Shown in pieces: positions 1-13,413 of a stretch of 64,000 nucleotides of DNA. Origin of the DNA: Limanda limanda (lineage: Eukaryota; Chordata; Actinopteri; Pleuronectiformes; Pleuronectidae). The position numbers and the translations under genes are program-made. Position 1 is the first letter of the stretch; each line of letters opens with the position of its first letter. The notes under the pieces were generated by a model. It saw only the letters and a program-made list of their open reading frames with translations, was not told the DNA's origin and made no database searches. The stretch covers positions 14,859,238-14,923,237 of the forward strand of contig NC_083646.1 in the NCBI RefSeq assembly GCF_963576545.1, written 5' to 3'.

Positions 1-1607
1 GACATCCCGTTCTTTGCCCTCAGTCTTCATCTGCTGCTCAGGATACGATCATCTCACTTCACTACTTGCAATCTGCTTTCCCCATCTCGGTTCACTCATT
101 CAGACACTCACAGATTCTGGGCTCAGACCACGGGTATTTCCTTATTGCTGAATCTATTTGCAGAGGGTTCTAATTGAATCAGGCTCGGCCATCTGACAAA
201 AACAAACACTAGTTGTTGTTTTTCCCCTGCTAACTGGTGAATATCTGCCCTTTACCTCTGGGAAATGTCTGTTTTTTATAATCTCAGAGAATACTTGAGT
301 TTTGTTCTCGTAAATTTGTGACTTTGTTCTTGCACTAACCACCTTGATCCAGATCTCAGTGCAAACTCAACCACCTCAGATCTGAAGAAAACAACATAGT
401 TGTGTGTTATTGTCACTTGTTGTGCTGTTACATGATCAGAAGATGTGAGAAGATTGTGTTGTTGTGGAACTCGCCTGTTTTCTTTTCTTCCAAGGATCAT
501 ATGATTGTGCTGTATATGATGATGATCGTGTCACATCCTCGGACTAATAATGGAGGGACAGCAGCCGGTCATGTGACACGCTCATTTAATGGGATATTAG
601 TAAAGTTATGCTGAACATTCCTGCTGCCAAGGGTTGGTTTTCATTTCATTTCAAACATGAGAACAAAGACACATTGTTGCTGCGCTTATTAGAAAATCAA
701 TTTAAGGGAAGAAAAAAAAAAAACACCAAGTACGATTGAAGTGATTCCTCTTGCAAGTGGCTACAGCTCTGTTCATGAGAAGGCTGTTTTAGATTGACCT
801 TAGCATTTTGTCCGTGCAGCCCATTCGCTGTGGCCCAGTTTACAAGTAATTTCCTCTGCTTTTGTGTGTTTTTGTGTGTGCTTGTGTGTGTGTGTGTGTG
901 TCTTCTCCTCTGCACACATGAGTCTAATTTTCCAAGATGACACTTGACCGTCTGGAGCGACAGGGAAATGTGATTAAAAATGTCCCTGTCCCCCCCGCCA
1001 CTGTGGAGAATAAGCAAGCGAATCACAGAGAGAGAGGAAGAGGAGAGGAGGTAGAGCAATGAGTCTGAAAAAAGAATCAATCCTTTTCTACATGAAGCGA
1101 GACTTCCTATGTTTTGTTCCAGAGATGAACTCATGCAGCAGTAACAGATAGCACGGTGCATTGGATACAGTATATACTATTAAGACTTCACACTACAAAG
1201 TACATTCGAATGCACGTGTTCTGAAGTTTTTTTTTACAGAGATACAGCTACAACTTTATGACTCCCTAACAATACATAGAAACAAATATATAGATCGTGT
1301 AGCTGTTATGATTTCTAAAAGGCTGTTTCTACTCCACGCATCTTGAAATAGATCTATGGTGGGAAACAAACAACTGTCTGACCGGATCTATGTTGTTTTT
1401 GATGGAACAACCACTTTGTCATAAAGATAAATGAAACATCTTTCCTCCTTAAAGAAGACAGAACAACAATGAAATATATATTTTCTCTCGGTCATCTGTA
1501 TCTTATCATCACTGTCTGGTTTCCCATGTTTGTTACCTTCAGCAGGTCTTGGTCGGCCCTTGGTCCAGTTCCCCTGACCCGGCCGGGTCCTGGTCCAGGT
1601 TTCAGTG
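1..1607. other. 5' flank / 5' UTR region of dennd3, no coding gene seen
   Basis: No exon-like reading frame can be supported here. There is a short TG run near 883-901 and a pyrimidine/purine-rich stretch around 1021-1060. The last 70 bases before the dennd3 start codon are GC-rich (about 1555-1600) and probably belong to its 5' UTR or core promoter. No clear TATA box was found, so the transcription start is not placed. Confidence 0.5.
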
Positions 1608-4600
1608 ATGGCGGATCATCTGGCTCCTGCTCTGCTGGAAGCCTGCGTGGTGGTTGGAGCATCTAGTGACAAACTCAGGGAGGTCTACCAGGTATTTAAC
1701 TTTAAACGCTCCATGAATGAATGGTGAATATAAATAAACCTAATATTTTATCATCTAAATCTTTTTTTGTTTAGGTTTATTCTTCCACTGATATTAAGGA
1801 TTTAATTTTCAAAACTGATCTGACCATAAAGGCAATATCGCTGTAAACTGTGATATATATATGCAAATTACCAATAGTTCAAATTTAATAAATATTTGAC
1901 TTAAGAAAAGCAAAACATTACGAGAATTTGGTGCAAACAATACAACTTTAACATTCCCAGTGTGATTACGATTAGGTACCTTTGTTGCATGTTGAACATC
2001 TCTCCATCTTATTTCCTTTCCTTTCCCCCCCAAAAAAGATTAGAATAAGCTGTGATCTCAAGATTCCAAAAAAGTTCTTAGTTCAAAGTTCAAAAATATG
2101 CAATCAGCGAGGGAGAAAACACACAGTGCTCATTGGTCCAGACCACACACTGCAACTCAAGATGGACTCCCCAAAAGTGAAGCCAAAGTGTCTTGAGCGC
2201 CACCTAGTGGGTAGCTGCAGTAAAGTTATAAATCCTGTTGGTAAAGTGTTCATTTTCCCAGTAAGGTTGGTTTTAATTACTTATGTGATAATATAAAAAC
2301 GAGGTGAAACATCACGATTGACAGCTGAGACTTGCCCAGGATTGTTCAAGCGCATGCATCTTCAGGACCTCACTACCTGTCCATCCCCCCCGATTGCTAC
2401 CACGCAGACTCATTGGGGGTGACAATGACGTCATTGGTGCAATATGGCATTCTTATCTGGGATATTTTGGCTTAATTTCTAGATAGTGGGAGGAAGAGCA
2501 GATGCATTGTCCATCGTTATTTACAGTCTGTTGTACAATCAACAACAAAAAAAAGAAAAGAAACATTACACCTAAGTTGTAAAACTGAAATACGTTTTCC
2601 TTCTTTCTGTCATTAAATGAACCACATGAATATATGTAGTAAGTAATGTGTTAGTTTATGTTATTATATCATGTATTAAACAGAAACAGTATTATAATAA
2701 GAATAGAGGGTACTGCAAACGTTATCCTCCTATCTCCCGTTTAGACTTTTAACAATAAGGGGGCTCCTGAGCAACTCCTGCTGGAGCCGGAGGTACTGCA
2801 GGTCCTGTCGCCTCCCTTTGTCGGCAGACCACAAAATGACAGTGACCTGGTGGGTTCAAGTGGGAAGAGGCGACGCTCCTTTCTCAGGAAGAAGAGGGAA
2901 CATCAACCTTCAGCAGCCTCAGCTCCGAGCCAAGGTTTGATACCTGCTTGCGTGGGCCACCCGCTGGTCACATATCAATACATAAATAACAGTTGTTTGT
3001 AATTAGAAATGACTTTGGATGCACAAAAATGTTGTCCAGGTTTCTGATTCATCCCTCACATCATCGTATGAGACTTTCTAATAACCTTGACAAATTGTAT
3101 TACCGGTATTGTTGTCTCTGATTGGTATATTTCAGTTTATATAGTTTTAGATTTTCATATATTTGCAGGTGGAGCTGCTGAAGCGAGAGGAGGGATTGAA
3201 GATGTGAACGTTCCTACAGACATTGACCTCAGGGCTTTACCTCAGCTCTGCTTCCCTGGTATGTGGTTTTTAAATCTATGTTACAATATCCTCTGAAAGC
3301 ACTTATAGTAATGCATCATCATCGTATCATCATAATTCAGGTAATTGTGATTTTGTGTGGGCATCCTCTTCAGCCATTGAAGTATATCATGCAGATATTA
3401 TAACATATATTTATTTTCTTTCTACCAGGTGGGCTCCAAGTAACCAATGAACAGAAAGATGAGCAGTTTCACTTCCTGGTTTTCACTGACGTCTTTGGCA
3501 ACAAGACCCATGGAGTTGTGATGCAGTGCTACCAACCAATACTGGTAAACACGACAACGTGTAATACTTGAATATGAGTTAGATAAAACTAACTTTAAAT
3601 GAATTCCAGTCACTGTTGGATTGTCTCTGTTTTTACAGGAAGGGATCTTATGCTTCCACAATGAAGCCGGGTCCTCTAAGTTTTCTAAACTTTTCTCTGC
3701 CTTCAGTTTCTGTGTCATATCCAAGTATCCTTACTTCACTGCCCTCAGGGACTGTCTGTCATGGTGAGACACAGTGTACTGAACCTAATTGGTCATAAAT
3801 GAAAAGAACATGGCTCAATGTTCTTTATGTTCACTTTACCTGTACAGAACAATTTGTCTCTCTCCCCTTCTCTGTCTCTCTTTCTCAATCACTTTCTTTT
3901 TCTTTATTAGTCTGTTAATCCAGCTGAGAACTTGTCGTCTATCAGACATTGAGGACAGAGTGAAGGCGTTTGCAGGCAAACTTTCACTCGTGCCAATCCC
4001 ACCTCCTGGACAACTGCATTTGGTGTGTGTGCACTCTTGCGTGTTTGTGTGTATTCATTTTTCTCCGGCTGCTTTGAGTGCGATGAGTCTAGTCACTGGG
4101 TATAAGACAAGCTGCAACTGTGTCTGTTTTTCCAGATGTTTACTTTGCGTCCTCTGACGATTGTCTTACCGTCCAGAGTTGACAAAGACCACCCAGCTGT
4201 AGACCTAGACCTTCACCTGCCTTTCCTTTGCTTGAGACCACAGCAAATACTGCAGGTAGTTCACATACCTCTGTTTGTATCTGTAAGTGAAGCAGGAGAA
4301 GTCTCACATTGACCCTTTTGTCTCTCTCTGTTTGTCCACCTCACTGTCCCTGTGTCTGCAGGTGCTGTCTTGTCTCCTGCAGGAGCAGAGGGTGGTGTTG
4401 TTCTCTGCTGACTGGGCCAGACTCACACTGGTTGCAGAGAGTTTGTTGCTTTTCCTGCAGGTCAGTTCCCAATCGATGTCTGCACATCTGCAAAGGGCAA
4501 AGTAGTGTTAAAATGAATTGCAGGACAGTATAATAAATATTGTAACGACCCAAGGACATTTTTATGTTGTAATCAAGCCTTGTAATCTTTTGACCCGTAT

Positions 4601-7600
4601 CTTTGTTCGCTCATGCCTCCCTGATCTTTCTGTCAGCCTCTGTCATGGCAGCAGCCTTATGTTCCGGTCCTGGCCAGAGGCATGCTGGACTTTCTCATGG
4701 CTCCCACCGCCTTCCTCATGGGCTGCCATCTCAGCCATTTTGAAGAGGTCGCAACTGTAAGTACAGGACATGAGATGACTATGGATTTACCACCGTTTTA
4801 GTCTTAAAGTACACATGTTATGCTTATATTCAGTTTCATAGTTTTAATCTGAGTTATGACTTTAAAATGTTTATAAGCTCTAATGTTTAGAAAACACATC
4901 ATTGTGTCCATTGCTGCAGCTCCTCTTCTCAGCCTCTGTTTAAAACAATTGGTCCGAGCTCCTGTCTCTTTAAAGCCCCCCAACTTATAAAGCTCTGTTG
5001 TGATTGGTCAACTGCTTCAAGCGCGTGTAGGAAGTCTCGTCGTCCAATCTTGCTTTACCTGGCTTTGTTAGGGGGCGTGTCATAATGGCCACTAGGCGTT
5101 TTTCTGTTTTAACAGCTCAGAGGACTAAACATAGAAAGAGATTCATTTTAGTTTCGATCTCTTTTATCCAGGAAACAGATGATCTGATCTTGATCAACAT
5201 TGATGGCGGAAGCGTTTCCACTTCCTGTTCTGATACTCTTGACCTTCCACAAATTCCTCCAGCTGCTGCAGACTACTTCACACAGAGGTATTCCTTATTA
5301 TCCAAGTAACAGACCATAGGAAGTTAGGAACCCGAGCAGGTGCATGAGCCGAGACAGAGCCAGTATTGGTTTATACAGTCTGAGTGTGTTTTGCAGGTGT
5401 CAGTCTCTGCAGATGAATTACGACTTGCATCAGTGTAACCACGCAACCTGCAGCGACATCAACGAGCAGCGAGCGCAGAGACGAGCGTGGCAACACAACC
5501 TCAACCACGACATCCAGAGGATCGCCCTGGAGCTCATCGTCAACATATTTAGGTTCTGCGTGTATTGTTTGGGTCCTAAGGTCCAATGGGGTGGTCATCC
5601 TCAAATCACACACACTGTGTTAACATACAACATGTACGTTTTCTACAGGGATGTTAGCTGCCATCTTAACTATGAACATCGAGTGTTTAACAGTGAAGAG
5701 TTCCTGAAAACCAGAGAGCCGGCCGATCAACTGTTTTACACAAAGGTAAATCAAGGTTTTTCTATTATTCTGACTGAATTGATGACAAAATGTAACCGAT
5801 ATCTCTTGGTAGAGACGTGACGCTGGAGCACTTCATTCTCAGACTAACATGACTCTGTTGCAGGTGCTGGAGACTCACATCTTCCACTTCTTTCTCAAGG
5901 ATCGTCTCAACAGGAAAATGGATAATTACGCTCGCATGGAGCTCAGCACGCGTACTGAGATGCAGAAGTAAAGTATCACACTTCTCTAGTCATTTTCATA
6001 CAGTTCAACACTGGACATGTATGTGTCTGATTTATTAGGAACTCTTCTTAATGGAACTCAATTCAACCTACAGCATCAGCCAGTAGATTTCTGAAACAGT
6101 ATTATGAGCAATAGTTTTTTTATTTAGTTGATTAACTATTTAGTGTTGGTTGAAATCCACTGCTTTAATTATATGATCCTTTTTCTTTTTTTTGGCATAA
6201 TGCCTTCCACTCCATTTTGGTGCTGGAGCAGTACTTATGCAATGCACTGTTTCTCTCATATACCCTCTAGAATGAAGTCTATGGTGGAAGTGGCACGCAG
6301 AGTCACCATGCAGGAGATTCAGGCGCGGAGGAAGAGCTCCATCATGGAGATCAAGCTGAATAAAAGACTGGGAATGAGCCTTCCTAACCTGGGATACGAC
6401 CGATCTCTCAGTTTCCAAAGAAACGATCTGCTGCCGAGGATCTTCCTCTCTGACTCTGGTGAAGCTGCAGAGGAATACACACACTTTCATTTATGTTATT
6501 CATATAAAGAGGTGAACGCTCTCATGATGTAGAGGTGGCAGTAAAAGATTTACAATTATTCTTTTCTCCTTTGCTTCCTTTCTTGTCCTCTCTTCCTCTT
6601 CTTCTCCACATCTTTCTCTCCCTCTCTCTCTCTCTTCGTCCCCCAGTTCTAAAGACCCCTCCGAAGCCTGTAAAGGTGTTTAAACTCCCAGACTTCCCTG
6701 CATCTCTGTCCTTCCATTCGGTCCAGAGTTATTACAGTGAGCTCATCCAGCACTTTAGCAAGGCCATCTTCTCCGTCCAAAACGAGAACTCTGCTCTGCT
6801 GGCCAGGTACTTCGCTCTTTTAATGCTCCTCTTCTCGTCATTGTTTTCAGGAACAACCCTGTCATTCAGGTGTTTTAGTACCACACATTGTTGTTAATGC
6901 AGGTGCTGACTCCCTAATATTCAAGTCTAATCTTTCCTGTGTAGATTCTACTACCTGCGTGGTTTCATCAACACCTTGTGCTTGCGGCGGCTGGATGCTC
7001 TGAGTGATTTCCAGAACCTCTACAAGACGGACACCGCCATCTTCCCCACGCAGATGGTCACGTGGCTCGTGGACTCGCTGCACAGGGACGAGAGGCAGCA
7101 AGCCGACCGACGACATGAGCTCAAGAGACTCATCCTCAAGGTCAGTCGGCTCACATGCATCGTTTCACCTGCTGATAGACTGTGTGTGGTGCAAAGTAAG
7201 TACTGATGATGTTGGGGATTATATTTCTTCATCCATCAGGTGAAGACAGAGAACGAGAAGCCGCCGGTGGAGCCCGACGACCACGTTAAGAAGTTCAAGC
7301 TTCCCCGAAAACCCCTGGATCAGGACGAGTTTGTGCGTTGTGTTCAAGAATGTGGGATTGTTAACGATGTGGCGACCATACACCGTTTATTTGATGCGCT
7401 CACTGAGGGTAAGTGAGGCAAGAAAGGTTGAGACATGTGGGTTAGATAAAACTTTTAATTCCTGACGTTTTAATGAATTATGCTTAACCTGCAGTATTTT
7501 ATAACCAGCAGTTCGAGTCATAAGGTGCTATAAATGCTGTGCTGATGATTTAAGTGCCAAATATTCATTCAATTTTAGACTTTTTTATTTTAAACTTGTT

Positions 7601-10600
7601 TATTAAAATGAGCTGGGCACTAACATGGTTAATACAGAATTGGCTACACAGTGATTATTTCACAGTAATAAGTTATTTTTAACAATTTAATTTGGTTGTG
7701 AAACCAAACGTTTGACCAACACTATAAACTTTTGTTTGGTGTATCTAATTTATTCCCATCATGAGTTATAACATTAGGCCCTTTATTAGTCTTTGGTGGA
7801 AAATGTCATATTACACATTTCAAAGGACAAAAGTTAAGAACGACATAAATCGTGAGAGAATAAAAGAGGCAGTGTCATGTGACACGGGTCATGAAACGAG
7901 TTGTGAGTTCACGGTGCGGTTCTCCACTGACACACATGACGTCTTTTCACCCTGCTGAAATGCTTTGGGTTTTTTTCTCCACTCCTCAACGGGTTTTTCC
8001 CCCGTGTTTTGTTTAGATTTGTATCTGCTGTGAAAAAGAATCATCTATGGTTAGATGGAAGAGAAAACAGACAGAGCTTTAACATGACTGAAAACCGAAC
8101 CGAATGGCTTGTAGTTGTTGTCCGGGGGCAACACACTGTGGATTGTTGTGGATATTCTGGGTCTGCAAGTGGAACTAACTTAATCTGTTGAACATTTTTC
8201 TGCATGTATTTGCGCATTCTTTTCTTCACATGAGTTTCTTTGTCTTGTTTACACTTTATTTGTCTGCTCGCATATGTACCCTACACACCTCTTACAAGTC
8301 TCTCACAGATCTCTTTGTGTCCTATAGGAAAACCAAAGCAGGTGGAGCCTGAACTCTTCAGACTCTTTTACACCTTCTGGAAGGAGAAGGATGCTGAGGC
8401 CCAAGATGTCAACCTGCCCACTGAGGTCATTGACAACCTTGACAACAGCGAGTGCGTCTACAAGTTGTCATCCTCTGTCAAGACCTCCTACGGCGTCGGT
8501 AAAATCGCGATGACGCAGAAACGCCTTTTCTTGCTTAGCGAGGGAAGACCTGGTTACCTGGAAATCACCAAGTTCAGAGACATACAGGTCACAAGAGTCT
8601 TTGATCCCTTTTCTCTGAATCATGTTCTCTCTCATAACCCCCCATTCTAACAACCCGCCCATCTCTGCGCAGGACGTGAATATCGCCTCAGCTCCATTTC
8701 TACTTGTTCGTATTCCCTCCCTTCGTATCCAGACCTCTGGTAGGCCTGAGGTGTTCGAGGCCAACCTGAAGGCAGAGACTGAGCTCTGGAACCTCGTGGT
8801 CAAAGAGATGTGGGCCGGGCGCAAGATGGCGGATCAACACAAGGTAAAATCTGGAATTCCACTGGGAAGAAACGATCATTTTTGCCTTTGGTCCAGCAAC
8901 AAAATGATTTGATGTCACAGCTTTAGCAAAAGTAAAAAAACTCTCTGAGGACCAGGGTGTGAAACTGTGGCAGTTTGCAGTGATTCAAAACTGGCCGCTG
9001 ACCATTCTGTGTATATGTACTCATAACATTATAAGAAAAGTGCTTTGTATTCAGTGCTTTGACTATTTAAGTCACTTTAGAGTATGTTTGTCATTTTGCT
9101 TACACACCTGTACAATATATGCTAGGATTCCTCTGCCATTCAGCTCATTGTGTGTCCCTCCAGGACCCTCAGTATATGACTCAGGCCCTGACCAACGCCC
9201 TGCTAATGGACGCTTTGATGGGATGTCTGCAGACCCAGAGGTCCATTGTTGCTGCCTCTAAACTGGCTTACTTTGACAAGATTAAGCATGAAGGTTGGGG
9301 CTCACTCCTGCTGTGCTTCTTTTTTCTTTAGTTTCATTCTAATTTGCGCAATTCAACCTTTCTTTTGTATCCATTAATTAATTTTGTTTTCCTTGGTGCC
9401 CCCAGAGCCAATGATGGTGCACGAAACTACCTCAGAGACACTTAAACACAAGATCACCCCGTCAAGGGACATGGCTGAACCGCAGACTGTGCATGTGCTG
9501 CTATACACACCAGGTATTTGGGGCAACTTGAATAGAAATCATTAGAAAATTAGTCTGTAGAGTAATTTATGGACCTTGACCCATTTTCCTGGTATCTTCT
9601 GTGTCTTAAAAGTCATACATGACAAATTGAACCCAGAGAACTAAAATACACCCCTTATACGTCATTGTCATGGTAACAAATCTCATCTCTATAGCCCTTA
9701 ATTTCACGCAGCATACATGTATGACTCTAATTGTCAATGTACTTTACAGTTGAGAGCATCAAAGATGTAACGATAATCGGTTTCTTTATTGAATGGTAAT
9801 CAGTGAACAAACTGAACTGTGTGTCTGTTGTGCACTGACACGAGTCACAAGACACCCACTGTCCATGAACATTTACACCAGTTCAAAGACAGACAACGTG
9901 AAGGACAAAGATCCTATAGAGTTAATGTCTCTAGATTTGCATGTATACAGAAGGAGCTTATATGTGAGTGTTGAGTGTGTGTGTGTGTCTGTGTGCACCC
10001 ACTTGCTTTCATTTTTTTATGGTAAACAATGCTCTAGTGAAACCTATTCACATAACCTGATTAGTCTTGTTGAGCTGTATTTCATCAGGGGGAATAATAG
10101 CGGCCCTGTCAGTGTCTCATTTGTTTACACTGTGACAGAGAGAAAAGATTATCTGGGAGACAGTGATCTGCTTGGAAAGATAATTGAGTACAATGAACTA
10201 AGTACAGCAGATAAACAACATTTTGTGAAGTGATGAAGTTGAGAACAACGAACCAAAATAGTGTGAAGTGATCAGGACTTTGGGGGCGGCTGTGGCTAAA
10301 GGCCGGCGCATGCTTCTGCGTCGTCAGGGGCCCGCAGGCACGCAGCTGTAACGCAGGACTCGTTGTCATTCATGGTTCTCCAACCGTTGCGCGTGTTACC
10401 ATGCAATTCCCCGCCAGAACACTAGGCGCAGTAATGTTTTTTGTCGAAGTCGGCTCTTCTTCGTGTGTTGCACGAAGAAGAGCGATTTATTTACATCGCC
10501 ACGGCGGCTCCGCAGAGCCTTTTTCTGGCGGAAAAATCCGCCGGTTAGTGACGGGTTATACTAGTGGACATAGTGTCGGATCTCTTCTGCCAAGTGCTCT

Positions 10601-13413
10601 TCTATCTGGTCCATATTCGTTCTTCTAAATCGTCCGTGGTTTCCGGGCATGAACCGGAAATGCGACTCCAGAAATGATGTAGTCAGCAGACCAATCACAG
10701 CCCTCGCGGCCGGGTGACGTATGCGGGGCTTTGCCGTCTAGTTAGAAAAATTGGCCGACGCACGTAAGGACGTAGGAAGGGCCGTGAGGGGCCCGGAAGG
10801 GCTCTTGCGTCTCCGTTCCCGTGAAAACGCAGAAGCATGCGCCGGCCTTTAGGGGTAGAGCGGATCGTCCACTCACCTCAAGTCCTTGGTTTGATCCCTC
10901 CGCTCCACCAGTCCACATGCCAAAGTGTCCCTGAGCAACATATTGTACCCCAAAGCACGGCATGTGTGAATGTGAGGATGTGAGTGAATATGGTTTGTAC
11001 TGTTAGGGTCAATAAGATCAGAAAAGTCATATGTGAATACCGTCCAATTACCATTTACTTTGAAAAACATTACAAATTACCTGAGTTTCAACTAATTAAC
11101 TGTTCATATCTTTCCGTTCTTTATATTTATTGCCACAGGGGACATTTATGTATTCAGTATCTATATAGTGAGGGTTGTTGGTTCTCTGCTCTCTCTCTTT
11201 CTCTCCCTCCAGGTCAGTTGACTTGCAACGACTCGGGCAGTGAGATGAACCCGAAGCTGTGGGTGGCTCTCAGCGGAGGCAAGGTGGTCGTGTTCGATGC
11301 AGCGAGCTGGTCCATGCTGCAGGACTGCATCCAGGTTGGGGAGCTGCAGCTGGTGAGAGTAGAGACGCTGCACTGCTATTGCTCAAAGTTACATTTAAAT
11401 GAGAATTCCTCTAATTTGTTATGGTTATACAAAGTTTTGTTGAGCATTACTGCACATGTGGGAAATGGAAGAAAGAAACCTTTTGAGGCCGTAGTAAGAG
11501 CTGCGTGAAATTCTGTTGAGGCTGCAAAGTGTATGTTTAATCTCTAAAGCTTATTACACTTCCATTTCAACATGTTTTGATTAAATATTACAGACTACAC
11601 ATCTCTATTAGGTATTTACAAATATATGCGTGATGCTAATAATTACACTGTTGTCGCAACTTCTGCGTAGAACTGCATGCTGGGATTGGTCCAAGAGCAG
11701 GTGTGGATTGGCTCTCAGGACTCCGTGATCTACATCATTGACACTCGCAGCATGTCCTGCAACAAACAGCTGACTGAACACAGACATGAGGTGACCGGCC
11801 TCACGGTGGACACCAGAGATCAACACAACAGGTTGGGACACTGTTAACTTTATTTAGTTCTTACACATTAAGCACCAGACGCACTCTTCTAGATGTTAGG
11901 TGTCAGTCAGACGTTTCTCTCCTTCCCAGTCAGCAGACATACTCCTGCAGCTGTGACGGGACGATCCTGCAGTGGGACGCAGTCAGCCTCAAGGTGAAGC
12001 GACAGTTCCATCTGAGCTGTGACCGGCTCTCTTCCATACAGATCCACGACGGCACGCTGTGGTGCTGTATGTACAAACTGTCCTTCTTTACGTCCATTTT
12101 TATATACAATCTATGGCTCCAATAAATCTTATCACCATGATTTGTTCGGGCAAACTCTGAGTCCTTCATTCCTGTTGGAAATGTTTTAACCAATTGTGTA
12201 TGTGCAGTACATTTCAGGGTAAAATAAGATCTGGGTAAGGAATTGTTGTGTGTGTGTATGTGCAGGTTGTGGCGACAGCATTGTGGAACTGAAAAAGACG
12301 GGGACACCCCAGCGAAGGATGCCACTTCCTGACGACCTACGGAGCATGCCCAGTAGTTTCAGCAGCTTCCTTGTCATCCCTGAGGTGACTGTGCCGTCCT
12401 AATACAAAGTGTCACGCATCCAACCTGCAGTTCAGTCAGCAGCTGTCAGTTCATTATTGAATATATACAGTTTGCAAGCACGTGGCACATGAAACAGTTC
12501 ACATAAAAATAGAGTTTGGTATTTAAATAAGTTTTTAGCTGGAGCCAGTAGTCATGGCAAAAACTGGAACCGAGAGATACAAACACTTCCCATCTCTTTG
12601 AATATCCAGCTACAAAAATGATATAGTGTGCGTGCTTGATAGAGATGTTGATATGCACCAAGGTTGTGTTTCTACCAACTAAAAGCACATTTGTGACTTT
12701 ACAGTTTTTTGTGTGTTGTGTGTTTGTTCCAGCGAGGTCAGCTGTGGACGGGCTGCGCAGACTCAGGGGAGCTGTGTCTCTGGCACATGGACAACCACAG
12801 ACATCCATTCAAAAGAATCTCCCTGCCGGGCAGTTCAGGAGTCACCTGTATGAACCGTGTCAAAGACCAGGTGAGTTGTGACAACAATGTCAGGTCTCAT
12901 AGTTGATTTGTAATTGTCTTATATTGCTATTTTTATTTTTGTAAAATACTTTGAGTCAAATGTTTTGTTTTTTTTCCTGAAATTTGTCAACAAAACTATT
13001 GATGGAGGAAATAATCCGCAGATTAGTTGCAGCCCTAATTTGCTTTCATTATAAACAGGGACTGTGTGCGTACTGTCTATCGCGTTGAATTGTTGTTGTG
13101 CACTCAACTCATCACCCAATAGATCTTCTGCTACCACAACTGTCACTTATCCACCGTTGCTTTTCCTCAAACTCTCCCCCCCCCCCCGCCTCAGATCTGG
13201 GTGGGCTGCTGTGGCCGGAACACGGACGGAAGTCAGTGTGACGGTCAGATGAAGAGTCAGGTGTTGGTGGTGAACCCCGAGAGCCACACTGTGACAAAGG
13301 AGCTGCACGCTCACTCAGACAGCATCCAGACGCTCTGCTCAGCCGAGGATCGCTACGTCCTGAGTGGCTCTGCACGCCGCGATGGCAAGATCGCCATCTG
13401 GAAAGTGGAGTAG
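1608..13413 (+). CDS. dennd3: DENN domain-containing protein 3 (Rab12 GEF), 27 coding exons
   Basis: Spliced 1274-aa DENND3, close to the roughly 1200 aa of mammals. Family knowledge: guanine-nucleotide exchange factor for Rab12, acting in endosome-to-lysosome traffic and autophagy. Exons: 1608-1691, 2745-2934, 3169-3258, 3429-3544, 3639-3763, 3911-4022, 4136-4255, 4362-4460, 4637-4756, 5172-5287, 5397-5552, 5649-5745, 5864-5967, 6271-6458, 6647-6806, 6945-7140, 7240-7408, 8328-8587, 8673-8843, 9164-9293, 9406-9513, 11213-11352, 11671-11831, 11930-12066, 12266-12384, 12733-12870, 13195-13413. All phases join. The upstream DENN part ([15 protein letters not shown]) lies near residues 122-160, the central DENN part ([16 protein letters not shown]) near 313-352, a PH-like segment near 748-890, and C-terminal WD40 repeats from about 935 ([17 protein letters not shown]; the last ends IAIWKVE). 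The start is the only ATG in frame with the first exon ([13 protein letters not shown]). It converges with atp4a. Splice sites were inferred by eye. Confidence 0.93.
2100..2545. repeat. Interspersed repeat in dennd3 intron 1
   Basis: The segment ends in a block resembling 'tttacagtctgttg', which recurs in this window near 12080-12115 and, in opposite orientation, near 30781-30800. It carries no reading frame. It looks like a decayed non-autonomous element of a type common in teleost introns. The family name is not assigned. Confidence 0.45.
4915..5100. repeat. Probable interspersed repeat in dennd3 intron 9
   Basis: The intron between exons 9 and 10 holds a compact GC-richer block with 'cctgtctctttaaagcccc' and 'gattggtcaactgcttcaa', wording I associate with dispersed non-autonomous elements in fish genomes. 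No terminal repeats or target duplications could be defined. Confidence 0.35.
10282..11000 (+). repeat. SINE-like repeat interrupted by a MITE (dennd3 intron 21)
   Basis: After removing the inserted element at 10299-10849, the flanks join into a tRNA-like head: 'gcggctgtggc' followed by 'ggggtagagcggatcgtcc', then a B-box-like GGTTTGATCCC at about 10888. It runs on as 'agtgtccctgagcaa' and 'gcatgtgtgaatgtgaggatg'. This arrangement is typical of an abundant teleost short interspersed element. The exact family and 3' end are uncertain. Confidence 0.55.
10299..10849. mobile_element. 551-bp non-autonomous DNA transposon (MITE) with perfect TIRs
   Basis: The ends are AAGGCCGGCGCATGCTTCTG and its exact reverse complement; the match extends to about 23 bp. 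Both ends abut the dinucleotide TA (10297-10298 and 10850-10851), consistent with a TA target duplication. A TAA/TTA (PIF-Harbinger-like) reading is also possible because the border reads TAAAGG..CCTTTA. The interior has no transposase frame but contains a strong hairpin (GCTCTTCTTCGTG with its complement, about 10452-10484). The GC content is well above the surrounding intron. It sits inside a SINE-like repeat, so it is the younger insertion. Confidence 0.75.

Noticed and set aside
10888..10898. A tRNA B box (GGTTTGATCCC) suggesting a tRNA gene
   Set aside because: There is no A box or cloverleaf at the right distance; the context is a SINE-like repeat.
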